Positions 49,092 through 58,514 of a DNA stretch of 64,000 nt are shown here, one piece after another. Under the pieces are notes generated by a model, which made no database searches, had not been told where the DNA came from, and was given only the letters and a program-made list of their open reading frames with translations. This DNA comes from Halotalea alkalilenta DSM 17697 (GTDB lineage: Bacteria > Pseudomonadota > Gammaproteobacteria > Pseudomonadales > Halomonadaceae). The position numbers were made by a program, and so were the translations under genes. How positions within the stretch are numbered: position 1 is the stretch's first letter; each line of letters begins with the position of its first letter. The stretch spans positions 262,722 to 326,721 of the forward strand of contig NZ_KK211226.1 of assembly GCF_000621205.1 (NCBI RefSeq), given 5' to 3'.

Positions 49092-49931
49092 CTATTCGCC
49101 CGCCAGAGCCGCGTTCAGGTCATCCTGGCTCGGCGCTTCAAGGTTGTAGCGCTCGAGCAGCGCCTGGTACTCGCCACTGTCACGCAGCGCTGCCAAGGCG
49201 GCATCGAGGGCATCGAGCAGCGCCTGATCACCCTTGTTGACGCCAAGCCCGATCAGTACCGGGTAGATCAGCGAAGTCGAGCTGATCTCGACCCGGCCAT
49301 TGAGCCGTTCGACCACCTGCTTGGCCACCGCCGCATCGGACATCTGCACGTCGATCGCCCGCGACAGCAACGCCTGGGTAGTCTGCGGGTCGGTGTCGTA
49401 CTCCTGCACCCGGATCGGTGCCTTGCCCTGCTCGACGCAGTAAGAGGCGGAAAGCGCCTCGAGCTTGGGTGTCCATGAGGCTCCCTGGATAGAGCCTACC
49501 CGTAGCCCGCACAGCTGCTCTGGAACTTCAGGCGCCTGCGCCGCACCCGTGAGTACCAGCAATGACTCACCCGCACGTAGATAGGGAACGAAGTCGAGCA
49601 CCTTGCCCCGTTCAGGGGTCACAAACAGCGCGGAAGCGATCAAATCGAAGCGGTGCGAACGTAGACCGGTGATCAAACTGGCGAACCGGGTATCGACGAA
49701 GTCCGCCGTAAGACCCATCCGCCCGGCCATCGCACGCATGAAGTCGGGATCGAAACCCGCAGGCTGGTCACCCTCCATGTAGGCGTAAGGGGGGTAGGTC
49801 AAATCGGAGCCGATCGTCAGCCGACCCTGGCTCAGCGTCGGCGAGGCAGCTTGGGCAATGGAGGTAGAGGAGGCAAGGGCAGTAAGTATCACGGCGGCGC
49901 GACACAGTTGAGAGAGACGAGAGAGGCGCAT
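49092..49931 (-). CDS. Amino-acid ABC transporter substrate-binding protein
   Basis: 279-residue family-3 binding protein. Signal peptide [30 protein letters not shown] with cleavage near AQA. Core motifs are [25 protein letters not shown] and [26 protein letters not shown]. It is the first gene of the minus-strand operon that continues with the fused permease/ATPase, GntR and DUF1989. A likely GntR operator is 21 bp upstream of the ATG. Confidence 0.92.
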   Translation of the reverse strand: MRLSRLSQLCRAAVILTALASSTSIAQAASPTLSQGRLTIGSDLTYPPYAYMEGDQPAGFDPDFMRAMAGRMGLTADFVDTRFASLITGLRSHRFDLIASALFVTPERGKVLDFVPYLRAGESLLVLTGAAQAPEVPEQLCGLRVGSIQGASWTPKLEALSASYCVEQGKAPIRVQEYDTDPQTTQALLSRAIDVQMSDAAVAKQVVERLNGRVEISSTSLIYPVLIGLGVNKGDQALLDALDAALAALRDSGEYQALLERYNLEAPSQDDLNAALAGE

Positions 49932-49951
49932 GGGAGAGTCCGAGTCTGATT

Positions 49952-49964
49952 ATTGTTGAACAAT
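49952..49964. promoter_or_regulatory. ATTGTTGAACAAT palindrome, GntR-type operator candidate
   Basis: A 13-bp palindrome around a central G, 20 bp upstream of the binding-protein start and next to an A/T-rich promoter stretch. This form (TTGTTnAACAA) is typical of FCD-type GntR sites. The GntR gene is in the same operon, so autoregulation is likely; binding is inferred. Confidence 0.5.
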
Positions 49965-50188
49965 TTGGCATTGACACTAAAGCAAAATACGTTCCATTTT
50001 ATTTTTAATCTTATATTTCAAAATCTTAAACAAGATATCGAGAGATAGTTTTTGTCAAAAATCCATCAAATGCACCATTTTCGATCAAAAAACCGCAACA
50101 TAAAGATGAAGTGCATGCCCACAGCAAGTCGATCAGGCGCATGTCTGTCCCACGCGGACTGCGGTCTAATCTCCAAGGCACTTGGAAT

Positions 50189-50317
50189 CCGCTCGGGACG
50201 AACGGGTTGGGGGTTGGCGCCAAGGCCCGGGATTTCCCCACCGCTCGCGGTGAACCGGGCCTTCGCCGACTTGGGCCAATCTTGCGAGACACCATGGAGG
50301 CCCGTGTCGAACCACGG
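50189..50317 (-). repeat. REP-like element related to the 145-bp repeats
   Basis: Read on the minus strand, it begins with CCGTGGTTCGAC (50317-50306) and ends with CCCGTTCGTCCCGAGCGG (50206-50189). These are the same outer motifs as in the tandem array at 20.65-21.08 kb, but the middle differs. The middle contains a 9-bp hairpin AAGGCCCGG / CCGGGCCTT. It fills much of the 400-bp gap between the Ldh-family gene and the amino-acid-binding-protein gene; the rest (50000-50110) is A/T-rich without a gene. Confidence 0.6.
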
Positions 50318-50331
50318 CCTCGACCACCGCT

Positions 50332-51384
50332 TCAGCGTGCGAAGGGATCTTTGCCGGCGTAGGCGTTGCGGTGGATCACTTCGCTTTCTAAATAGGCGAG
50401 CACGGCATCGTCGACTTCCACTCCGAGACGCTTGGATTCGCGCTCGCGCAGTACGCAGTCCTCGCCGGGGTAGAGCACTCGCTCGACGCCGGCGGCGGGG
50501 GTGGAGGCGCTGAGCTCGCGCATCGCTTGGGAGACGCGGGAGCGAAACGCGCGGGCGTCGGTGAAGGCGGCGGGATCGATCACCAGGTGCAGCTGGCCCA
50601 GTTCGCGCCCGGCCGAGAGGTCGTGGTACATCGAGGAGACGTGCTTGCCGAACGGCAGGCCGAGCAGCATGCCGGCGAGCACGTCGACCATCATCATTAA
50701 GCCATAGCCTTTGGGCCCGGCGATCGGCAGCAGCGCACGCACGGCATCGGCGTCGGTGGTCGGCGCGCCGCTGGCGTCGACCGCCCAATCGGGTGGGATT
50801 GCCTCGCCGCGCATCCGCGCATTCAGCGCCTTGCCCCACGCCTGCACCGTGGTCGCCATGTCGAGCATCATCCGATCGTCCCCCTCGCCCGGCGCGGCGA
50901 AAGCGATCGGATTGGTACCGTAGTAAGGCTCGGCGCCGCCGTAGGGCACCGCCATGGGGTCGGACTGGCACATCGATAGCGCGACCAGCCCTTGCCGGGC
51001 GGCCTGCTCGACGAAGAACGAGAGCGCCCCGCTGTGGCCGATCCGGCGTACGCCGACCGCCGCTACGCCTTGCTCGCGGGCGATCTCGATCGCCACCTCC
51101 ATCGCCTCGAAAGCGGCGACGTGGCCGGCGCCGTTGTCGCCGTCGAACACCGCCGCGGCGGGTGCCCGGCGCTCGACCATGAAGCGCGGCGCGGGGTTGG
51201 TGCCCCCCTTGCTGATCCGCTCGGCGTAGTACTCGACCCGCAGCGCGCCGTGGGAGTGGACCCCACGGGCGTCAGCATGAACCAGCGAGGCGGCGACCAT
51301 GCCAGCGTGCTCGGCACTCAGCCCCGCCAGCACGAGCTTGCGGACGATCAGCGCGGTGAGCTTCTCAACCGCGATGCGTGTCAC
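50332..51384 (-). CDS. Ldh family oxidoreductase (malate/lactate/ureidoglycolate dehydrogenase type)
   Basis: 350-residue NAD(P)-dependent oxidoreductase of the Ldh family. DARGVHSHGALRVEYYAERI (with the conserved histidine), RRIGHSGALSFFVEQAARQG and GTNPIAFAAPG are characteristic; related enzymes act on ureidoglycolate (AllD), 2,3-diketogulonate or cyclic imino acids. The start is a GTG at 51384 with GGAGG upstream, right behind the amidase stop codon. It is the last gene of the peptide-transporter/amidase operon. The substrate is not known; an alpha-hydroxy or alpha-keto acid released by the amidase is a fair guess. Confidence 0.87.
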   Translation of the reverse strand: MTRIAVEKLTALIVRKLVLAGLSAEHAGMVAASLVHADARGVHSHGALRVEYYAERISKGGTNPAPRFMVERRAPAAAVFDGDNGAGHVAAFEAMEVAIEIAREQGVAAVGVRRIGHSGALSFFVEQAARQGLVALSMCQSDPMAVPYGGAEPYYGTNPIAFAAPGEGDDRMMLDMATTVQAWGKALNARMRGEAIPPDWAVDASGAPTTDADAVRALLPIAGPKGYGLMMMVDVLAGMLLGLPFGKHVSSMYHDLSAGRELGQLHLVIDPAAFTDARAFRSRVSQAMRELSASTPAAGVERVLYPGEDCVLRERESKRLGVEVDDAVLAYLESEVIHRNAYAGKDPFAR

Positions 51385-51386
51385 AC

Positions 51387-52583
51387 TCAGCCCTCCACCG
51401 ATGCGCCGATACGCGCCGCCAGCCGCACCAGCGCAAGGTCGCGACCGCGCCCGGCGAGCAATGAGATACCCAGCGGCGCGCCGTCTTTCTCGGCGAGCGG
51501 CAGATTGACCTGGGGCAGGCCGCAGAGCACCGCGATTCCGAGCAGGTGATGAGCGATGGTGCGAGCCGCCTCGATCTCCTCGTCCTTGGCGTCGAGGCGC
51601 GGCGCGATGTCGGCGACGGTGGGCAGTACCAGCACGCGGTCGCCGAGCATTGCATCCACCGCATCGCGAAAGCGCGCCCGAAATGCGATGGCCTCGGCCA
51701 GCTGTTCGTCACTGACCTGCCGCCCCCAGCTGAAGCGAGCGCTCACATCCGGGCCAAGCACCAGGCCGTGGCGCAGGATCGTCTCGCCCTGCGCCTGCCA
51801 GGCCTCGCGGCCCTGGATGTAGCGAAACGCCCAGTAGGCCTCCTCAAGCGACGGCCACTGATCGCTGAACGCCTCGATACCGCTGCAGGCGCGCTCGATA
51901 CGCGCCAACGCCGGCGCCAGCGCGGCGCGAGAAGCCGCTGGCAGCATTTCCATCAGCACCGCGCTGGACAGCGCCGGCGCCTCGATCAGCGGCGCGCTGT
52001 CCTCGCCAAGCAGACACTCGGCGACCCGCTGGAACACCTCAGGGTCGCGCGCGAAGAAGCCGCAGGTGTCCATGCTCGCGCACAGCGGCTGGCAGCCCTC
52101 GAGCGAGATCCGCCCGTGGCTTGGGCGCAGCCCGTACAGACCGCAGTAGCTCGCAGGCGTACGCACCGAGCCGCCGGTATCGGTGCCCAGCGCGAAGTCG
52201 CACAGGCCGTTCGAGACCGCCGAGGCCGAGCCCGAGGAGGAGCCGCCGGGAATCCGCTGCGGCGCGGCGCCGTTGCGCGGGGTGCCGAAGTGCGCGTTCT
52301 TGCCGCTCATCGAGAACGCCATCTCATTGGTCTGCGCCTTGCCGATCATCCTCGCGCCTGAGTCGAGCAGCCGCTGCACGGTGGGCGCGGTAGTGCGCTT
52401 GATCCCCGACATCGCCAAGAGCGTCGGGTTGCCGCCGGAGGTCGGGTAGCCGGCGACGTCGAACAGGTCCTTGACCGCGAAACTCAGCCCCGCGAGTGGC
52501 CCCTGCTCTGCATGCGCGACGCTGGCCGGCGGATAGGGCATCAGCGCGAACGGCTCGTCGCCCTGTACATCCTCGATGTTCAT
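51387..52583 (-). CDS. Amidase (amidase-signature family)
   Basis: 398-residue AS-family amidase. The catalytic triad context is visible: lysine in LSFAVKDLFDVAGYPT, the cis-serine in GGSSSGSASAV, and the nucleophilic serine in TDTGGSVRTPASYCG. The ATG overlaps the DppD-like ATPase stop by 4 bases. Being inside a peptide-ABC operon with an Ldh-family dehydrogenase behind it, it probably hydrolyses an imported amide. The substrate is unknown. Confidence 0.9.
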   Translation of the reverse strand: MNIEDVQGDEPFALMPYPPASVAHAEQGPLAGLSFAVKDLFDVAGYPTSGGNPTLLAMSGIKRTTAPTVQRLLDSGARMIGKAQTNEMAFSMSGKNAHFGTPRNGAAPQRIPGGSSSGSASAVSNGLCDFALGTDTGGSVRTPASYCGLYGLRPSHGRISLEGCQPLCASMDTCGFFARDPEVFQRVAECLLGEDSAPLIEAPALSSAVLMEMLPAASRAALAPALARIERACSGIEAFSDQWPSLEEAYWAFRYIQGREAWQAQGETILRHGLVLGPDVSARFSWGRQVSDEQLAEAIAFRARFRDAVDAMLGDRVLVLPTVADIAPRLDAKDEEIEAARTIAHHLLGIAVLCGLPQVNLPLAEKDGAPLGISLLAGRGRDLALVRLAARIGASVEG

Positions 52584-53617
52584 CGATCCATTCGCTCCTC
52601 TTGGCGGGGTTGGGTATAGGGATCGGCGTCGCTGCGTCCCATCGCCCAGTGGCAGGCGACGAGATGCTCGCTGTCGATCCTTTCGCTGGGCGGCAGCTGG
52701 CTCGAGCAGATCGCCATCGCGTGGCGGCAGCGCGGGGCGAAGGCGCAGCCGGGGGGCAGCGCGGCGAGGTCCGGCGGGGAGCCGGGGATGGTCTCCAGCC
52801 GCTTGCCCTTGGCCAGCCCGCCATCCGGCCGACTGGCGAGCAGGGCGATGGTGTAGGGGTGGCGCGGCGCGCGCAGAAGCTCCCTGACCGGCGCCATCTC
52901 GACGATCCGCCCGCCGTACATCACCGCGACCCGATCAGCGACCTCCGCGGCGGCGGCGATGTCGTGGGTGACGAAGATCAGCGCCAGGCCGAGCTCGCGC
53001 CTGAGTTCGCGCAGCAAGATCAGGATCTGGATCTGCACCGTGGCGTCGAGCGCGGTGGTCGGCTCGTCGGCGAGCAGCAGCTTGGGGTGGCAAGAGAGCG
53101 CCAGCGCGATCATCGCGCGCTGGCGCATCCCTCCCGACATCTCGTGGGGGTAGGCGTCGAGGCGCGACTCGGGGCTCGGGATGCGCACGCTCTTCAGCGC
53201 CTCCAGCGCCCGCGCGCGCGCCTCACTGCGCGATAGCCCGCGATGCCGGCGCAGCCCCTCGACGATCTGCTGGCCCACGGTATAGACCGGGTCGAGCGCC
53301 AGAAGCGGCTCTTGGAAGATCATCGCCACCTCGCCCCCGCGCAGCCGCGATAGCTCGCCGCGCGACATCGCCATCAGTTCGCGCCCCTCGATCTCGATCT
53401 GGCCCTCGATCCGGGTGCTGCGCTCGGGGTGCAGGCGCATCAGCGCGCGCAGGGTGACGCTCTTGCCCGAGCCGGACTCGCCGATCAGCGCCAGCGCCTC
53501 GCCCCGCGAGACGCTGAGATCGACGCCATTGACCGCCTCGATGCGCTTGCCGGCCTGCTCGAAGCGCACCTTGAGGCCGCGCGTCTCGACCATCGCCGCC
53601 GGTTGCAGGTCGCTCAT
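52580..53617 (-). CDS. Peptide ABC transporter ATP-binding protein (DppD-like)
   Basis: 345 residues. Walker A GESGSGKSVTLRALM, signature EMSGGMRQRAMIALAL, Walker B LLLADEPTTALD, and the C-terminal oligopeptide-transporter cysteine segment CAFAPRCRHAMAIC. GAGGAG lies 5 bases before the ATG. Its stop is coupled to the amidase start. Works as a heterodimer with the DppF-like protein encoded upstream. Confidence 0.93.
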   Translation of the reverse strand: MSDLQPAAMVETRGLKVRFEQAGKRIEAVNGVDLSVSRGEALALIGESGSGKSVTLRALMRLHPERSTRIEGQIEIEGRELMAMSRGELSRLRGGEVAMIFQEPLLALDPVYTVGQQIVEGLRRHRGLSRSEARARALEALKSVRIPSPESRLDAYPHEMSGGMRQRAMIALALSCHPKLLLADEPTTALDATVQIQILILLRELRRELGLALIFVTHDIAAAAEVADRVAVMYGGRIVEMAPVRELLRAPRHPYTIALLASRPDGGLAKGKRLETIPGSPPDLAALPPGCAFAPRCRHAMAICSSQLPPSERIDSEHLVACHWAMGRSDADPYTQPRQEERMDR

Positions 53618-53689
53618 GCTGCCTCCTCGCTAGCGGATTGATGGGCGGCGCGCGGCGCGCCCGTGGAAGGTTCCCAGCGCCTGTCGCGG

Positions 53690-54748
53690 TCAGGCATCGA
53701 CGCACTGCGCCTTGGCGGCCTGCGAGTGCTGAGAACCCGGCACCACCATCCAGCACGCCGCCCGGTGGCCCTCATCGAGCTCCGCGAACGGCGGCTTTTG
53801 TTCTGCGCAAAGCGGCTCGGCGTAAGGGCAGCGGGTGTGAAAACGACAGCCGCTGGGGGGATCGATCGGGCTCGGCGGGTCGCCGACCAGCGGCGGCGCT
53901 TCGGTGCGCTGGTCAGGGTCGAGCGAGGGCATCGAGCCGAGCAGCGCGACCGTGTAGGGGTGCGCCGAGCGCTCGAACAGCGCCTCCGCCGGGCCGATCT
54001 CGATCACTTCGCCCAGGTACATCACCAGGATGCGGTCCGAGACGTAGCGCACCACGTGAAGATCGTGGCTGATGAACACGTAGGTCAGCGCCATGCTGCG
54101 TTTCAGGTCGTCGAGCAGGTTGAGCACCTGGGCCTCGACCGACTTGTCGAGCGCCGACACCGCCTCGTCGAGGATCACCAGCCGCGGCTCCAACGCCAGG
54201 GCGCGGGCGATATTGACCCGCTGGCGCTGGCCGCCGGAAAGCTCATGGGGATAGCGCCCGCCGAAGCGCTGGGGGTCGAGCCCGACACGATCGAGCAGCG
54301 AGCGCGCACGCGCCATCGACTCGCGCCTGCCGACGCCGTGGACCCGCGGCCCGAAGGCCACCGACTGCTCGATGGTCATCCTCGGGTTGAGCGATGAGTA
54401 GCTGTCCTGGAACACCATCTGCACCTGGCGGCGGAACTCGCGCAGCGGCAGCTGCTGCCCGCCGACCGTGGCGGCGTCGAAGATCAGCTCGCCGGCATCA
54501 AGCTTGATCAACTGCATCAAAAGCCGCGCGGTGGTCGACTTGCCGCAGCCGGACTCGCCGACCACGCCGAGGGTCTCGCCCTTGCGCACCTCGAAGTCGA
54601 TGCCGTCGACCGCGCGCACCACCCGCCGCTTGCCGGCCCCGCCCCTGACCGAGAAGTGCTTCACCAGGCCGCGCACCTTGAGCAGGGGCTGGATCGGCCC
54701 GCCGAGATCGCGCGGATCGGCAGCGCGGGAATCACTGCTGGATGGCAT
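53690..54748 (-). CDS. Peptide ABC transporter ATP-binding protein (DppF-like)
   Basis: 352 residues. Walker A GESGCGKSTTARLLM, signature ELSGGQRQRVNIARAL, Walker B LVILDEAVSALDKS, and C-terminal CRFHTRCPYAEPLC. QMVFQDSYSSLNPRMTI is the Q-loop stretch typical of DppF/OppF. It lies 2 bp behind the permease stop and 72 bp before DppD. Confidence 0.93.
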   Translation of the reverse strand: MPSSSDSRAADPRDLGGPIQPLLKVRGLVKHFSVRGGAGKRRVVRAVDGIDFEVRKGETLGVVGESGCGKSTTARLLMQLIKLDAGELIFDAATVGGQQLPLREFRRQVQMVFQDSYSSLNPRMTIEQSVAFGPRVHGVGRRESMARARSLLDRVGLDPQRFGGRYPHELSGGQRQRVNIARALALEPRLVILDEAVSALDKSVEAQVLNLLDDLKRSMALTYVFISHDLHVVRYVSDRILVMYLGEVIEIGPAEALFERSAHPYTVALLGSMPSLDPDQRTEAPPLVGDPPSPIDPPSGCRFHTRCPYAEPLCAEQKPPFAELDEGHRAACWMVVPGSQHSQAAKAQCVDA

Positions 54749-54750
54749 CG

Positions 54751-55644
54751 TCAGCTCCTCACCGCCATCGCCGCGCGCAGGCGATCGGCGAAGACATTGA
54801 ACGAGATCGAGGTGATGAAGATCATCACGCCGGGCAGCGCGGCGATCAGCGGCTGGGAGTAGATCGCCGTGCGCAGGGTGTTAAGCATCAGCCCCCACTC
54901 CGGCTCCGGCGGACGTACGCCGAGGCCGAGGAAGGAGAGCCCGGAGGCGAGGATCATCGACACCGAGATCAGCCCGGTGGAGTAGACGAAGATCGGCCCG
55001 ATCACATTGCCGAACACCTGGGTACGGATGATCAACAGCGCACTGGCGCCCGAGGCGCGCGCCGCCTCGATGTAGTCACGCCCGCGCACCTGGGTGGTGA
55101 CGCTCTCGGCGACCCGCGCCACCTCGGGAATGAACACCAGGGTCAGCGACAGCAGCGCGTTGCCGATCCCGGCGCCCAGCGCACCGGAGATCGCGATCGC
55201 CAGCAGCACCGAGGGGAAGGCGTAGAAGACATCGATGGTGCGCATGATCACCGCGTTCAGCCAGCCGCCGGCGTAGCCGGCGACGATACCGAGGGCGCTG
55301 CCGATGAAGAACGCCAGCACCACCGGGGTGATGCCCATGAACAGCGAGAGCCTGGCGCCGAGGATCAACCGCGAGAGCAGGTCGCGCCCGAGCTCGTCGG
55401 TGCCGAGCGGATGCCCTTCGGTGCCGATCGGGCGCAGCCTTCTGATCATCGAGGTGGCATAGGGATCGTGCGGGGTAAGCCACGGCCCGAACAGCGCCAT
55501 CGCCAGCAGTGCCACGATGATCAAGCCCACCACCAAAGCGAGGCGATCGCGCGCAAGGCGCCCACCGACCGTGCGCCAGTAGCCGCTGGAGCGATGCACC
55601 AGGGGGGCGACCTGAGCGGGGTCGACCACCGGGGAAGTCGTCAT
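54751..55644 (-). CDS. Peptide ABC transporter permease (DppC-like)
   Basis: 297-residue permease with the DppC-type GTDELGRDLLSRLILGARLS motif after the first span and an EAA loop (YIEAARASGASALLIIRTQV). AGGAG precedes the ATG. Pairs with the DppB-like permease upstream. Confidence 0.92.
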   Translation of the reverse strand: MTTSPVVDPAQVAPLVHRSSGYWRTVGGRLARDRLALVVGLIIVALLAMALFGPWLTPHDPYATSMIRRLRPIGTEGHPLGTDELGRDLLSRLILGARLSLFMGITPVVLAFFIGSALGIVAGYAGGWLNAVIMRTIDVFYAFPSVLLAIAISGALGAGIGNALLSLTLVFIPEVARVAESVTTQVRGRDYIEAARASGASALLIIRTQVFGNVIGPIFVYSTGLISVSMILASGLSFLGLGVRPPEPEWGLMLNTLRTAIYSQPLIAALPGVMIFITSISFNVFADRLRAAMAVRS

Positions 55645-55669
55645 GTTGATTCTCCTAGGTGTTCTCGCC

Positions 55670-56623
55670 CTAGCTGCGCTCGATGCGCGGGTCGAGCAGG
55701 GCCTGGAAGATGTCGACGCAGAGATTGAGGCTGACGAAGAACAGCGCCAGCACCCAGATCGAACCCTGGAGCAGCGGCATGTCGCGCTGGAAGATCGCGG
55801 TATTGAGCAAAAGCCCGGTGCCCGGCCAGGAGAACACCGTCTCGACCAGGATCGAGCCGCCCATCAGGTAGCCGAGCTGCAGCCCCATCACCGCCAGCGC
55901 CGTGGGGGCCGCGTTCTTGACCACGTGGCGGAACACCGCCGCCTCGCCGAGGCCCCGCGCGCGCAGGCCGACGATGAACTCCTGTGCCAGGGTCTCGGCG
56001 ACCACGGCGCGCACGGTGCGGGAGATGATCCCGGTAGGAATCACCGACAGCGTGATCGCCGGCAGGATCATGTACTGCAGGTGGTCCCAGTCCCACTGCC
56101 AGCCATCAGAACCCGTCGGCCCACCGCCAGTGGCCGGTAGCCAGTAGAGCTGCGAGGCGAAGATGATCACCAGCACCATGCCGAGCCAGTAGTGCGGCAC
56201 GCTGACACCGAAGATCGACAGCATCGACGCCAGCTTGTCGATCCAGCTGTTCTGGAAGTAGCCGGCGACGAAGCCGAACAGGCTGCCGAAGCAGAAGCCG
56301 AGCAGGGTCGCCAGCACCGCCAGGCGCAGCGAATTGACCGCCGCCACCAGCACCTCGTCGATCACCGGCCGGCCGGTGGCGATCGAGGTGCCGAGGTTGC
56401 CTTGCAGCGCGTTGAAGAGCCACTTGAAGAACTGCACCACGTAGGGCTGGTCGAAGCCGTAGAGCGAGATCATCTGCTCGCGCAGCGCCTGCGACGCATC
56501 CGGCGGCAGCACCGATACCAGCGGATCTCCCGGCGACAGATGCACCAGCATGAAGCAGACCAGCGCCACGCCGAGCATGATCGGGATCGTCAGCAGCAGC
56601 CGACGCACCACGTAGCCTCCCAT
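55670..56623 (-). CDS. Peptide ABC transporter permease (DppB-like)
   Basis: 317-residue permease. MGGYVVRRLLLTIPIMLGVALV is the first span, followed by FMLVHLSPGDPLV, the DppB hallmark. The EAA loop reads IVGLRARGLGEAAVFRHVVKN. The ATG at 56623 has GGGAG 7 bases upstream; the open frame extends to 56827, but that part overlaps the binding-protein gene and is not protein-like. Confidence 0.92.
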   Translation of the reverse strand: MGGYVVRRLLLTIPIMLGVALVCFMLVHLSPGDPLVSVLPPDASQALREQMISLYGFDQPYVVQFFKWLFNALQGNLGTSIATGRPVIDEVLVAAVNSLRLAVLATLLGFCFGSLFGFVAGYFQNSWIDKLASMLSIFGVSVPHYWLGMVLVIIFASQLYWLPATGGGPTGSDGWQWDWDHLQYMILPAITLSVIPTGIISRTVRAVVAETLAQEFIVGLRARGLGEAAVFRHVVKNAAPTALAVMGLQLGYLMGGSILVETVFSWPGTGLLLNTAIFQRDMPLLQGSIWVLALFFVSLNLCVDIFQALLDPRIERS

Positions 56624-56642
56624 CGTTTTCTCCCGGGACCGG

Positions 56643-58313
56643 TCAGTCTTCCATCGACATGGTGGCGAGGTCGATGAACCAGCTCTGCGGCTGGACCACG
56701 CCATGGACCTTCGGCGAGATCGCACGCGGGCCGACGTCGTGGGCGACGAACAAGAACGGCGTCTCGTCGACGATCGCGGCGTGGAGCTTGGCCGCGGCCT
56801 CATCGAGCGCGGCAGGCTCGAAGGCATTGCGCGCCTCGCGGGCGAGCTCCTCCACTTCAGGGGTCGAGAAGTAGCCCCAGTTGGTCGACGCCGGCGGGAA
56901 GGCCGCCTCGGTGGCGAAGCGGATCATCGCGAAGTAGGGGTCCATGGTCGCCGCGCTGACGTTGATCCCGTTGGCGCCCTGGGCGGCCGGGTCACGAGCG
57001 CCGAGCCGCCAGTTGGTGAACAGCGTGTTCCACTCGGTGACATCGAGCTCGGTATCGATGTAGCAGGCGCGCAGGCTCTCCTGGATGAACTCGTTCATCG
57101 GCAGCGGCTGCATCTGGCCTGAGCCCGATGCTGAGGTCTGGATCTTGACCTTCACCGGGTTGTCGGGGCCGAAGCCGGCCTCCTCCATCATTTCGCGGGC
57201 GCGATCGGGATCGTAGGAGATCTGGAACTCAGGCTCGCCGCGCCACGGCGAGCCCGGCTCGAAGATCCCGGTCGCCTCGACCATGTAGCCACCGAGGTAC
57301 TCCTTGAGATCCGCGCGGTTGAGACACAGATTGGCGGCCTGGCGAACGCGCTTGTCGTTCCACGGCGAGCCCTCGACGAAAGAGAACTGCCACGGCCACA
57401 GGTGCGGCTGGGTATTGGAGTAGATCTTGAAGCCACGGCTTTCGATCTGTGGGATCGCATCGGGCGCCGGCGCCTCGATCCAATCGACCTGGCCGGAGAG
57501 CAGCGCGGCGGTACGGGCATTGGCCTCCGGCAGCGGCAGCAGCACCACGCGGTCGACCTTCGGCACCCGGTCGGGGTTCCAGTAGTCGGGATTCTTGGCA
57601 AGCGTCAGCTGCTGGCGCGGCACCAGCCGCTCGAGCTTGAACGGACCACTGCCGACCGCATGGGCCGCGAACTCGGTCCACGCCTGCTGGCTGCGGGTCG
57701 CCGCATCCGCGCTCGAGGGCGTCGCATCGTAGAAGCCCTGCCAGGCCGAAGGCGAGGCGATGAAGAGGTTGGTCAGGTTGAACGGCAAGAAGGCATCCGG
57801 CTCGGAGGTCACCAGTTCGACGGTGTAGTCGTCGATCTTGTGCGCCGAACGCAAAGTCGGCATCCGCGACAGCGTATTGCCGATCTGACCCGGCGCGTAC
57901 TGCGGCGCCTCGCTGTTCAGCACCTTGTCGACGTTCCAGACGATCGCATCGGCATTGACCGGCGTGCCGTCATGGAACTCGACACCCTCGCGCAGGGTGA
58001 AGCGCCATTTGGTGTGATCCTCGGCATCGACCTGCCACTCGGTGGCAAGACCCGGCACCAGGCCGCTCGGCGCATCGCCCTGGGACAAATCCCACTGGAC
58101 CAGCGAATCGTAGATCGGAATACCGCTGAAACGATTGCCCTCATAGCCCTGGTCGGGCTGACCGTGGGTCAGCGGGATGTCACCGGCGGTCATACCGATG
58201 CGCAGCGTGGTCTGCGCAGCGGCAAGGCCCGGCAGTGCAAGTGCCGAAGAGATAGCCAGAGCGAGCGCCGCCCGGCGCAAGCGGGTCGCCGGAGCGAGAG
58301 ATCCGAAGTCCAT
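56643..58313 (-). CDS. Peptide ABC transporter substrate-binding protein (family 5)
   Basis: 556-residue DppA/OppA-type binding protein. Signal peptide ending in LALPGLAAAQT (cleavage near AAA-Q). TKWRFTLREGVEFHDGTPVNA and QAANLCLNRADLKEYLGGYM are family-5 features. AGGA lies before the ATG. It is the first gene of a seven-gene operon that goes on with both permeases, both ATPases, an amidase and an Ldh-family enzyme, which gives a full importer plus two enzymes for its cargo. Confidence 0.92.
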   Translation of the reverse strand: MDFGSLAPATRLRRAALALAISSALALPGLAAAQTTLRIGMTAGDIPLTHGQPDQGYEGNRFSGIPIYDSLVQWDLSQGDAPSGLVPGLATEWQVDAEDHTKWRFTLREGVEFHDGTPVNADAIVWNVDKVLNSEAPQYAPGQIGNTLSRMPTLRSAHKIDDYTVELVTSEPDAFLPFNLTNLFIASPSAWQGFYDATPSSADAATRSQQAWTEFAAHAVGSGPFKLERLVPRQQLTLAKNPDYWNPDRVPKVDRVVLLPLPEANARTAALLSGQVDWIEAPAPDAIPQIESRGFKIYSNTQPHLWPWQFSFVEGSPWNDKRVRQAANLCLNRADLKEYLGGYMVEATGIFEPGSPWRGEPEFQISYDPDRAREMMEEAGFGPDNPVKVKIQTSASGSGQMQPLPMNEFIQESLRACYIDTELDVTEWNTLFTNWRLGARDPAAQGANGINVSAATMDPYFAMIRFATEAAFPPASTNWGYFSTPEVEELAREARNAFEPAALDEAAAKLHAAIVDETPFLFVAHDVGPRAISPKVHGVVQPQSWFIDLATMSMED

Positions 58314-58420
58314 ATCGTGGTCCTGTGCTTATCGTTGTTATCCGAGCGCAGCCAAAGCGCTGACTCGTTAAGCAAAGCAAATCGCACGCCAACCACGACC
58401 ACGGCAACGCCAGCCCCCAC

Positions 58421-58464
58421 CCCTTCGTAGTGAGGAGCGAGGGACGAGCCTCTCGAACCACGGC
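58421..58464 (-). repeat. Short REP-like element
   Basis: Read on the minus strand: CCGTGGTTCGAGAGG ... CCTCACTACGAAGGGG. It starts with the CCGTGGTTCGA motif of the repeats at 20.8 and 50.3 kb. It resembles widespread proteobacterial REP-type palindromes (CCGTGGTTCGAG ... CACCACGAACGG form, from memory). It lies between the binding-protein gene and mnmE. Confidence 0.5.
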
Positions 58465-58514
58465 CCGACGTCAAAGCCAACCCAAACACCAGCCCCAAGA
58501 TGGTGCCAACACCA

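Noticed and set aside
47623-49149. 508-codon open frame on the plus strand over the fused transporter
   Set aside because: Antisense shadow; the minus-strand reading has intact Walker and permease motifs.
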